Shown: positions 43,474 through 55,400 of the stretch, piece by piece
How the letters are laid out: each line of letters opens with the position of its first letter
Position numbering within the stretch: the stretch's first letter is position 1
DNA from: Saccharina japonica
Lineage: Eukaryota; Sar; Phaeophyceae; Laminariales; Laminariaceae
Length of the DNA: 64,000 nucleotides
NCBI GenBank assembly: GCA_008828725.1
Contig: MEHQ01004416.1
Location: forward strand, 280,455 to 344,454
Direction of reading: 5' to 3'
Made by a program: the position numbers and the translations under genes
The notes under the pieces: generated by a model
The model's database searches: none
The model's input: the letters and a program-made list of their open reading frames with translations, nothing else
Told to the model about the DNA's origin: nothing

Positions 43474-46400
43474 CTGAATGAAAGGGGGAAAAATAATACG
43501 CACACCAACCATCGGATAGGCGCGGTAAGAGGACGGAAGGAACGCGGTGAGTTCCAAATTTGACGACCCCTGCGGGGGGAGGCAGGTGGCGGTTTAAGCC
43601 TCTGCAGTCGAAAGACCCGCGTAGCAAAAACAAAGTCGAAAGTCCCGCTGAGAGCTTGGAGGCTTGGAGTTCTAACTCAGCACGAGCTGCAGCTTGGCGT
43701 ATGACTATTTGATCCTTGACAAATTGCTCACAGAAGTGGAACACTCTTACGTGCGCTCTACAGTATGCCTCAGTAAGATCAACATGGTGTTTCCGCCCCC
43801 GCCCCTGCCCCCGCAGGCAGCAACGGTTTCGAGAAAAAACAAGAGACGTTTCCAAGATAGCCCCCGCCATGTTCCTAGCGACTCGCCAGATATTATCTTC
43901 CGCCCCTGACAGACACCATTTTCTCGCAGTGGCACACTCATTTCATCACAGTAGTGCAATACTCTCACACGAGCATGCTACACCGGGCATGATAAGTGTC
44001 CCACCCCCCCGCATCCGCATCCCCAAAACTCCCAGCCAACACGATTTTCAAATACCATTACAAGATATAGCTTAAAAGGTCTCCTTCATGAACGCCCTCA
44101 GCGACGCGTCGTCAAATTATGCATTTTCTCGCGCCCTCCCGGGGCAGGGGGGGGGTACTCATTTGTTGCTTGCCTTAGTCATTTGACCATTGACCACGCA
44201 TCCCTTTGAGACGGAGCAGGGGGGGGGGGGGGGGAGCAAGAAAGACACACGGAGGAACGTGAGAGTCTAGATCATGAATCAAAGCGGGGCAACAACCAGG
44301 AGGAGGGGGGGGTGTACTTCATATTCCTGCATGGCCGTAGTCGTATGACCATAGACCCTCGCATCCCTACAATGCCGGGACGGAGCATGGGGGGGGGGTG
44401 GAGTGTGGTTGGACCGGGCTAGTCTGTTCAAGGTACGAGTAGGGGGAATGAAAGAACGTCGTGAGGCACGGGAGGGCGAGGAGGGGATGTTGGTGTTGTG
44501 TGTATGACTATGATCAGGCCTTTTGTTTTGCTCGAGTTTGGGTGGAGGAAAGGCCGTTCGTTTGGGCACCCGGGCGGCGGGCGCGGGGGGGGGGGGGGGG
44601 GAGGGCGCGAGAAAATGCATAATTTGACGACGCGTCGCTGAGGGCGTTCATGAAGGAGACCTTTTAAGCTATATCTTGTAATGGTATTTGAAAATCGTGT
44701 TGGCTGGGAGTTTTGGGGATGCGGATGCGGGGGGGTGGGACACTTATCATGCCCGGTGTAGCATGCTCGTGTGAGAGTATTGCACTACTGTGATGAAATG
44801 AGTGTGCCACTGCGAGAAAATGGTGTCTGTCAGGGGCGGAAGATAATATCTGGCGAGTCGCTAGGAACATGGCGGGGGCTATCTTGGAAACGTCTCTTGT
44901 TTTTTCTCGAAACCGTTGCTGCCTGCGGGGGCAGGGGCGGGGGCGGAAACACCATGTTGATCTTACTGAGGCATACTGTAGAGCGCACGTAAGAGTGTTC
45001 CACTTCTGTGAGCAATTTGTCAAGGATCAAATAGTCATACGCCAAGCTGCAGCTCGTGCTGAGTTAGAACTCCAAGCCTCCAAGCTCTCAGCGGGACTTT
45101 CGACTTTGTTTTTGCTACGCGGGTCTTTCGACTGCAGAGGCTTAAACCGCCACCTGCCTCCCCCCGCAGGGGTCGTCAAATTTGGAACTCACCGCGTTCC
45201 TTCCGTCCTCTTACCGCGCCTATCCGATGGTTGGTGTGCGTATTATTTTTCCCCCTTTCATTCAGGCCAGCAATGTCTCCTGGAACGTGCACAAGGATAA
45301 ACCTGCCGGAGGGGTGATCTCGAGACACTTCGACGTTGAGTCGCTCTTAAAGATGACCACCGGGTTAGACCTGGGCCACGTCTCGTCCCTCGTCAGACGC
45401 AAGGAGGAGGAGGAGGAGATGGAGGGGAAGCTGCTGAGGGAGATCGACGAGAGGAGGAGCGGGGTGGGAAATCTCTGCGCCGTGGAGCCGGCCGCGGACA
45501 CGACGACAGCGTGATATAATATCGCGCATGGAGCAGTCACTCTGCACAGGTGAGAACGGACGGGAGTGCTACGGCAACCTGCATAGGGGGACGTGTTGTA
45601 CGATAGAGGTAGAGGTGTACCGTTTTTTGGCTGATTTTTTGTTTCTGAAATGATCGGCCTCCTTCACCTGAAACCCCCTTCTGTATTTATTCCTTGTGTT
45701 CGAATAGTTTTACCACTTTGCTAACGTAGGCCATGGGATTGCTCGTCGGGTACGTACATACATACATACATACCAGGTACCACTTTGTTTTACTTTAAAA
45801 ATCCGTTTTTGGGTGATGAGGTTTAGAGCTCCTTAATAAGTGACCACCCTCAGAAGGCAGAAACATGGTGCACCTGCATGCAGGCTACCGTAGCATGCGT
45901 CGGGGTCTCAACAGCACATTAGTTCGGGCTGCTGCAGTACTACTGCTGTAGACGCTTCTAACCGACGGTGCCACCCACCACTCTGGCCAATAATATAAGG
46001 ATCATTTCAACATCATGATGAAGACCAAACGGCCCTTATATTTATGTCCGTGCAGAGTGGTACGCAACTGAAGAAGCAACATGGCCCCTTCTGTTCCGAT
46101 ATATACATATAAATGACATCCTGCATGAGGACATATATAACCCGTACGTACGCGCGATCGAAGTATCCCACTCAGCTAGCAAACATGAGTTCGACGACCT
46201 CGAGCTCACAGTTGTATATACATGGACAGTTTGAAGTAAATACTAATATGCACAATGTGAATACCAGGTTCTGTCTATCCCCTAGACCGTGCCGCCGCAT
46301 TATCATTGTTATCCTTGAAGGCCATCCTGGCTCCTCGGGGCACTCTGATATTATTACCTCGTGTTGCTGACCCCCCCGAGAGTGTGGTATGCATAACGCC

Positions 46401-49400
46401 ATACCAGGTATATGCAACCCACCCACCTCGGTGTGTCTCCATTAATCTCCACACCAAACACGAAGAAAGAGATAACCTGCCGCGGGACTGCCGTCCCACA
46501 AAAAGTCCTTGTATTCAGGATCAGAGGGATATATTGGTAGTGTTTTTGGAATATTTACCGGTTGTGGCGCACGGAATCCTTTCGTTGTATAAACGTCTAG
46601 GCCGTGTGAGTGTGTTCAGATGGTTGCGCTTTCGATATTTTCCCCCTTGAAGTCGCTGTTCGGGCGGATAATTTTGTTCCTCAAGTGGGGCCTCTGAATC
46701 AAATACGGCGGCATGCATCGTGAAGCGACTATATGTACGAGCAGCAGGTATTCCCGGAACGAATTCCGATTTTTTGTTGTTGTTCACACATACATAGATA
46801 CCCAAAAACACGAACAGGCGGTGTTCAAATCCGTCAATTTGAACATGTTTTTTTTGTTTTTGTTTTGTTTTTTAAGTCCTGCGCCGGGTCAGTAAAAAAC
46901 AAAAACTTAATATCACCGCACTTCCACACACATGAAAAAAAAGTGTTGTGTGCCAATTTAACTCTACGGCCGTGGCGACAGTCGCGCGAGCTGCTGCCGC
47001 GACCTCGGACGCATGGGTATATATCGGCCCGACCTGATCCCGTCAAGAAATCCTCGTGCGAGCGAGTGTCCTCGGCATGCTCAAAACAATTTGTTTTTGA
47101 ATAACCAACTGTGCCGGGTGCACTTTCGTCGAGCACCAAAATCCTTCCAAGACGCCGATGGGATGGCCTTCGAAACTGCACACCCACATTTTTTTCAGCC
47201 TGTTGATTTGATGTTTTTTGCCATCTTTTTTTTTTTGTTTTATTTTTATTGTTGCCCTGACGCGTGCTATGATAGGAGTACTGTACTCGTGCGAGTAGGC
47301 ATTTTCCTCTAAAATAGTTTTTGAAAATAGCGGGGCTCCTCAACCCAATTTTTTTTTTTTCGCAATACGTTTTTTTTCTTTACCTTGTGGATTGACTATG
47401 GGATTGTTCATCGGGTCGCACTCATACCATTTTTATCAAAATCAGTATTTAGACTACTGCAGGTATGGAGGCATAAAACTCCTCGAGTGAGGAGTCATCA
47501 GAAAATGTCCTGGATGCAGGTGCACCTCTACCGCACTCGTAGCATGTGGCTCTTTTCCACCCTCGTCACGGCGGTGCATGGTATGCTTTTATCGATCGCG
47601 AGGAGACTTGAGCCCCTTCTTCTTCCCGCGTCGAATCGCGGACTATTTGGAATTACGTACCGTGAGCCACATCTTGAAGTCGTCAAAAGTTTTTTTTGTT
47701 GTACAGGAAAAAACTGCTTGTTGAAGCCCCTCCGACACAGCATGTTCGTATTTTAAGCCGAATGCTGCCAGATCCAATGGTGGCCACCCACACCCCAAGC
47801 ACAAATCGAAGGACTTGTGTCCGGTGCGGCTCACCCCTTGTCGCCGGCGCAGTCTTGCCACGAGTACTTTAGTGCTTCGTAAGTGGACGCGCTTCTGAGC
47901 CAGACCACAGGGAATGGCGAAGACGTTTTAAATACATCAACGACATCGGACCCCCATTTCAACCATGTCCTTGTCTAGGTGGTTCGGGGAAGACTGATCC
48001 CTGGTCTTTCTATGATCTGGACGATTTAGATCAGGGTTTCAATATGTAATGAGGGGTTGGCGTAAACTATCTGCCGGGATGGGAGCTGTACGACACACCT
48101 TTGCGCACACGTTTTTCATGAGTGGATCGTTAGACGATACGGCCCTCGCCCTACGTATCACAACGGCAAGATACAGGACCCAGATGCTGTAGATCGGGTT
48201 TCGTTCAAATATATATGTGTTGGACAAAGTCAGTAACAAATGTAGTGCCCCGCGTTCCCTCTGTAAAACATAGTTACCTTTCCCGACAGNATGTAGCCGT
48301 TCACATTCAGGGGAAGAACCATACCCTCACACCCTCCGTTCCGTCCCGCCCCGCCCCCGCTCCCACTCCCGCCCCCGCCCAACCATGTTTCGACGCAGAC
48401 CCTAACTTCGAGGCTTTTGACCAGGACCGCGACCTGTGCACCGGCCCAGCCTGGGAGTACGACGCGGGGATCACCCTCCTCGTGATGTACATGGTGACCA
48501 TGGCTATCTTAATGCTGAATCTGCTTATCGCCGTGCTGGGCACGGTGCACGACAGCGTCAGCCAGCACGCGGAGGTGGAGTTCAATCTCGCTCGGAACCA
48601 GTTCATCCAGCGCGGCGCGAGCGTGGTCAACGACGGGCACCTCCCGCCCCCGTTCAACCTCGTCATGGCGGCCTCCCTCATCGTGATTGACGTTTTTGGT
48701 GAGGTTTGCTATCAGATGGGGCTGTGCCCGAGGGTGTGGCCTAAGGCTGGTCGTGACGGCGCTTCCGCTAGAGCTGCCGCCGCCGATATTGCCGCTTCCG
48801 CTGCTGCTGGTGGTGGTGGTGGTGGTGGTGGTGTTGATGTGTCTTCGGGCGGGGGCGATGGCCGCCTCATGCAAGGCAAGAAAAAGCTACTGTCGAGGAG
48901 GCCTAGTGCACGCCTCGTAGGGGTTTCGAAACCCCGCACCGAGACCGCTCCTGCAGCGGAGCCAGCATACAATGCTGATGATGATGGGGGCGTGCCGCCA
49001 AGAGGAAAGTGAGTATGTTGTGGTTGGCGGTGGTGGTGGTGGTGGCGGTGGTGGTGGTGGTGGTTGCGTGGTTGTTGGTGGTAGTAGTGGTGGCGGTGGG
49101 GTGATGGTGGTATTGATCAGGTTGGTGTTGGTGGCAATGGTGGGGTTAGTGTTGGTAGCGTTGGTAGCGTTGGTGTGGGTGGTGTTTTGTTTTTGTCTGT
49201 TGTCGTCGTTGCTGCTGTTGCTGACGTTCTTATCGATGTTACTGTTGTCGTTGGCTTTCTTGTTAGGTATTGAAAGGGTTTGTCATATCACAGCAATTTC
49301 CGTGACACATTTGTAAACTTCTCGCTCTTGATTGGCCACACTCATGCAAGATTTCCGCCACCGCTGGTGGGGAAGTTATGCAGGACACGCAGGGCCTATA

Positions 49401-52400
49401 AGCCTGGGGATGGCTCCCAAGTATCCCCGTAGTAGGCTCAGACAACAATCACTCCCCATGGCATGCAGATCCTTCCTTTTTCTTAATTGACCACATGTAG
49501 ACCCGGTTAAGAGGCTGAAGAGGGCTGGTACACGCTCACACAACACTAGAAAGCAATCGGGGCGTACGACCGCATTTTGTTTTTTTCACTACGCTTAACT
49601 CGTGGGTCGTGGAAAAGGCTACTGTCGTCTAACCACCCGGTTCATCTGTGGCGCGCCTCGAACATCTCCGTCCCTGATCTCTATCGTGATTGTCCACATG
49701 CAGGACTGGCGCCGAGGCAGAGGAGGACGACGTTGAGCTAGACGATGAGAGTTTTCGGCCGCTGTCGCAGACGAACGCCGTGCTTGTGCTGCAGGGAACG
49801 CTTCAGAGGCTTCTCTTTGCGTGCTCGATGGGGCTGTTCGCGCTGACGGGCAGCGCTCTCTTGTGGGTGGTCTCCCTGCCCTCCGTGGCAATGCGCATCC
49901 TGAGGTGGCAGTTTTCGGCGGTGAGCGACAGCAGCAGCAGCAGCAGCAGCAGTAGTGGTTGCGAGTTTGGCCCAGCTTCGATAAAACAATGGTTGTTAGT
50001 CCACACTAACCCCTCATTACATATGAATTTCCGAAACAAATCTGAAGCGGTCCCAATGGTTGATGATAGTCCACACCAGCTCTTCATCACATCATAATTT
50101 CCGAGAAATGTCCAGGCGGTCGGAGTGTTGTATAGTCCACGCACCAACCCTTCGTTACATATAAATCTCCGAGAAAATTCTAAGGCGGTCGGAACGGTTG
50201 ATAGTTCACCCCAAATCCTCCTTACACCTTCATCCCGAGAAAACCCCCACGCGGTCGGGATTTGGGTAGAGGTAAGGGTTAGCGTTTAAAGCCCCAAGTT
50301 GATCTCAGCCATTTACGGCGAGCAAGATCGTGGGGGCTAACGATACGAACGATGTTTACCTTTTGATGGCTCCAGGCGTCGGACATATCATATCAGATCC
50401 CTGTTTCGTGATCGAGACAATGCAGGGAAGACATATCCCTGATCTGTTTTGTATGATTTTACATGGACCTAGGTTGCGTTGCCAAGGGGAGAGCCCGTAA
50501 GATCTCTATGGTGTAGTACGTGTGTTCTGGTTACATCTGTATGATACAAGTCCCGCAAAGCGTCTCAGAATGGCAGGTACAGGGTCTGCTAATTTATTGT
50601 CTACAAGTAAATCGTCAGGTGTCTGGTGCGTGCGGGCTTCACATACAGTGCGACTGTACGTCGTCGGTCCTTGACGGCGGTACGACTCTAACGTACGAAG
50701 CGGCATTATGGTACAAACCACTGCGTAGCCGATGCGGGACATCCCAAAATTGTTAATATTGCTCTATTTGGTAGGGGAAATGCAATTTTTTCGTTTTGTT
50801 TTTGATACACTCATCGTAAAACACGCCAGCTGTGCATTCTACTGATGTGATTGTTATCCAGTCAATATTCAGCTTTGCAAAGAAATATAACATGCTCGGC
50901 CATTTTTTTCCAAGAATATGTTTCTTGCATAACCTTTCCCGGACAACCCTTATACACAAGTGCCTCCCACGGGTTGGGGTTACGGGTACAGGTTACGGGT
51001 AAGGTTTCCCGGCATTTTTTTCTAATGCCTTTTGTCGAATCGCCTTTGTCATTATCAGTTTATCATCATTGATTTTATTAAGCCAGCCTGGGTTCACCAC
51101 ACGAGAGCACCTGGCCCCCCCACCCAGGCCCCTCACATCTCGAGCTCGCTCCCACGACTCCTTTCGCATACCAATAGCTCGACAGCAAAGAGTATCCCTG
51201 GTATCAAACCATTGTAACCGCCTCGAACAAGAGCCACCCTGATATATGTCCATCCCAACGCCCCCGTGGCGCATGGCGGTATTTAACTCCCCGAACCCCG
51301 AACCAACAACCCTGATCTAGCCACATGCAAACGCCCCCCCCCCCCGCCGCCCATTCTCCCCAACCCCCCCCGCCCCAGCGCCTAAGGCAATATGGGATTC
51401 AAGGCAAACCAAAAACAATTTATTTGTTTTGTTTTCTTGCTTGTTTTTATCCTCCGGTTCATCGGCAAAAAACTTAGCTTATCCTCACCACACTCCCTCT
51501 TTTCAAATACGTATCGTGTGTCAATTCCACCCGTCGCTCCCGATCCCCGGTACGCGCGTGAGCATGTTTACCCACAAACTCGATACAACCCCCCCCCCTC
51601 CCCCCGTCTATGGTCATGGGGGCGTTTGCATGTGGCTAGATCAGGGTTGTTGGTTCGGGGTTCGGGGAGTTAAATACCGCCATGCGCCACGGGGGCGTTG
51701 GGATGGACATATATCAGGGTGGCTCTTGTTCGAGGCGGTTACAATGGTTTGATACCAGGGATACTCTTTGCTGTCGAGCTATTGGTATGCGAAAGGAGTC
51801 GTGGGAGCGAGCTCGAGATGTGAGGGGCCTGGGTGGGGGGGCCAGGTGCTCTCGTGTGGTGAACCCAGGCTGGCTTAATAAAATCAATGATGATAAACTG
51901 ATAATGACAAAGGCGATTCGACAAAAGGCATTAGAAAAAAATGCCGGGAAACCTTACCCGTAACCTGTACCCGTAACCCCAACCCGTGGGAGGCACTTGT
52001 GTATAAGGGTTGTCCGGGAAAGGTTATGCAAGAAACATATTCTTGGAAAAAAATGGCCGAGCATGTTATATTTCTTTGCAAAGCTGAATATTGACTGGAT
52101 AACAATCACATCAGTAGAATGCACAGCTGGCGTGTTTTACGATGAGTGTATCAAAAACAAAACGAAAAAATTGCATTTCCCCTACCAAATAGAGCAATAT
52201 TAACAATTTTGGGATGTCCCGCATCGGCTACGCAGTGGTTTGTACCATAATGCCGCTTCGTACGTTAGAGTCGTACCGCCGTCAAGGACCGACGACGTAC
52301 AGTCGCACTGTATGTGAAGCCCGCACGCACCAGACACCTGACGATTTACTTGTAGACAATAAATTAGCAGACCCTGTACCTGCCATTCTGAGACGCTTTG

Positions 52401-55400
52401 CGGGACTTGTATCATACAGATGTAACCAGAACACACGTACTACACCATAGAGATCTTACGGGCTCTCCCCTTGGCAACGCAACCTAGGTCCATGTAAAAT
52501 CATACAAAACAGATCAGGGATATGTCTTCCCTGCATTGTCTCGATCACGAAACAGGGATCTGATATGATATGTCCGACGCCTGGAGCCATCAAAAGGTAA
52601 ACATCGTTCGTATCGTTAGCCCCCACGATCTTGCTCGCCGTAAATGGCTGAGATCAACTTGGGGCTTTAAACGCTAACCCTTACCTCTACCCAAATCCCG
52701 ACCGCGTGGGGGTTTTCTCGGGATGAAGGTGTAAGGAGGATTTGGGGTGAACTATCAACCGTTCCGACCGCCTTAGAATTTTCTCGGAGATTTATATGTA
52801 ACGAAGGGTTGGTGCGTGGACTATACAACACTCCGACCGCCTGGACATTTCTCGGAAATTATGATGTGATGAAGAGCTGGTGTGGACTATCATCAACCAT
52901 TGGGACCGCTTCAGATTTGTTTCGGAAATTCATATGTAATGAGGGGTTAGTGTGGACTAACAACCATTGTTTTATCGAAGCTGGGCCAAACTCGCAACCA
53001 CTACTGCTGCTGCTGCTGCTGCTGCTGTCGCTCACCGCCGAAAACTGCCACCTCAGGATGCGCATTGCCACGGAGGGCAGGGAGACCACCCACAAGAGAG
53101 CGCTGCCCGTCAGCGCGAACAGCCCCATCGAGCACGCAAAGAGAAGCCTCTGAAGCGTTCCCTGCAGCACAAGCACGGCGTTCGTCTGCGACAGCGGCCG
53201 AAAACTCTCATCGTCTAGCTCAACGTCGTCCTCCTCTGCCTCGGCGCCAGTCCTGCATGTGGACAATCACGATAGAGATCAGGGACGGAGATGTTCGAGG
53301 CGCGCCACAGATGAACCGGGTGGTTAGACGACAGTAGCCTTTTCCACGACCCACGAGTTAAGCGTAGTGAAAAAAACAAAATGCGGTCGTACGCCCCGAT
53401 TGCTTTCTAGTGTTGTGTGAGCGTGTACCAGCCCTCTTCAGCCTCTTAACCGGGTCTACATGTGGTCAATTAAGAAAAAGGAAGGATCTGCATGCCATGG
53501 GGAGTGATTGTTGTCTGAGCCTACTACGGGGATACTTGGGAGCCATCCCCAGGCTTATAGGCCCTGCGTGTCCTGCATAACTTCCCCACCAGCGGTGGCG
53601 GAAATCTTGCATGAGTGTGGCCAATCAAGAGCGAGAAGTTTACAAATGTGTCACGGAAATTGCTGTGATATGACAAACCCTTTCAATACCTAACAAGAAA
53701 GCCAACGACAACAGTAACATCGATAAGAACGTCAGCAACAGCAGCAACGACGACAACAGACAAAAACAAAACACCACCCACACCAACGCTACCAACGCTA
53801 CCAACACTAACCCCACCATTGCCACCAACACCAACCTGATCAATACCACCATCACCCCACCGCCACCACTACTACCACCAACAACCACGCAACCACCACC
53901 ACCACCACCGCCACCACCACCACCACCGCCAACCACAACATACTCACTTTCCTCTTGGCGGCACGCCCCCATCATCATCAGCATTGTATGCTGGCTCCGC
54001 TGCAGGAGCGGTCTCGGTGCGGGGTTTCGAAACCCCTACGAGGCGTGCACTAGGCCTCCTCGACAGTAGCTTTTTCTTGCCTTGCATGAGGCGGCCATCG
54101 CCCCCGCCCGAAGACACATCAACACCACCACCACCACCACCACCACCAGCAGCAGCGGAAGCGGCAATATCGGCGGCGGCAGCTCTAGCGGAAGCGCCGT
54201 CACGACCAGCCTTAGGCCACACCCTCGGGCACAGCCCCATCTGATAGCAAACCTCACCAAAAACGTCAATCACGATGAGGGAGGCCGCCATGACGAGGTT
54301 GAACGGGGGCGGGAGGTGCCCGTCGTTGACCACGCTCGCGCCGCGCTGGATGAACTGGTTCCGAGCGAGATTGAACTCCACCTCCGCGTGCTGGCTGACG
54401 CTGTCGTGCACCGTGCCCAGCACGGCGATAAGCAGATTCAGCATTAAGATAGCCATGGTCACCATGTACATCACGAGGAGGGTGATCCCCGCGTCGTACT
54501 CCCAGGCTGGGCCGGTGCACAGGTCGCGGTCCTGGTCAAAAGCCTCGAAGTTAGGGTCTGCGTCGAAACATGGTTGGGCGGGGGCGGGAGTGGGNAGCGG
54601 GGGCGGGGCGGGACGGAACGGAGGGTGTGAGGGTATGGTTCTTCCCCTGAATGTGAACGGCTACATCTAAGCGTTGAATTATCGGCTACATTCCAGCGCT
54701 GAATGAACGGGTATACATAGTATCATCACTGACTGTACGGCCATTTCAGCGCGGAATGGACGGCTGTATCAATGAACTGCTATATCACAGCGTTCGACGA
54801 ACGGCAATGTCAATGAACGGCATCGTCCCAGCACTGAAGGAACGGCTATATCAATGAACGGATATAGCTCAGCGCTGAATGGATGCATATATCAAAGAAA
54901 GGCCACATATCAAAAGCTAAGCGAACGGCTATACCTAACGAACTGCTACACATCAGCGCTGAAGTAACGCCTATATTAATGGACGGTTATATCTTAGCGC
55001 TCAATGCACGGCTATATCAATGAATGGCTACATTTCAGCACTAAGTACACAACTACAGCAATGAGCGGCTACATATCATCGCTGAATTAACCTCTGTGTC
55101 AAGTGTCAAGGCACGGCGGTATTTCAGCACTGAACGACAGGTTGTATCGATGAACGGATATACCTGAGCGCTGAACGAACGGCTACATCAATGAATATCC
55201 ACGAATCAACGCTAGGCGAACGCCTATACCAATGAACGCCTGTATATCAGCGCAAAACCTAAACGACCATATCAATGAACGGCTGTATATCAGCGTAAAA
55301 ACTAAAGGACCATATCAATGAACGGCTGTATATCAGCGCGAAAATTAAACGACCATATCAATGAACGGCTATATAGGAACAAACAGTAATACAATCTCAA

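Larger units (their letters stand above)
40450..44140. repeat. Palindrome 1, left arm (3,691 bp)
   Basis: Reverse complement of 44599-48289: any position x pairs with 88739 minus x. I checked both ends and several interior blocks base by base, and all translated segments of the two arms are the same, so identity appears complete. The outer end falls exactly where the partner meets the N at 48290. The inner end stops at GCGCCCTCCC, next to a poly-G tract. The arm carries two M1 elements and exon E8 of the channel gene (minus strand). Confidence 0.97.
48291..51338. repeat. Palindrome 2, left arm (about 3,048 bp)
   Basis: Reverse complement of 51618-54666. The pairing sum is 102956 for most of the arm and 102957 outside the extra N at 54595. 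All translated segments agree between the arms. It contains plus-strand copies of exons E6 and E7, a GGT-rich intron stretch and a degenerate 58 bp tandem repeat. The inner end stops in poly-C. Confidence 0.97.
51618..54666. repeat. Palindrome 2, right arm (about 3,049 bp)
   Basis: Mirror image of 48291-51338. Of the two arms, this one is continuous with exons E1-E5 of the channel gene to the right, so it is likely the original copy. Confidence 0.97.

Noticed and set aside
43439..43870. Extra channel exon upstream of E8 (frame with QAAARAELELQASKLSAG)
   Set aside because: The stretch looks helical, but I found no acceptor and donor pair that keeps phase with E7 and E8, so I did not include it. 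It remains possible.
48972..49316. Val/Gly-rich frame after exon E6 and its mirror at 53640-53984
   Set aside because: It is read-through into the GGT-rich intron after a good GTGAGT donor.
40450..54666. Integrated virus or large palindromic transposon as the cause of the palindromes
   Set aside because: Neither the arms nor the spacers carry viral or transposase genes. Their content is channel exons, introns and MITEs, which fits duplicated host DNA.
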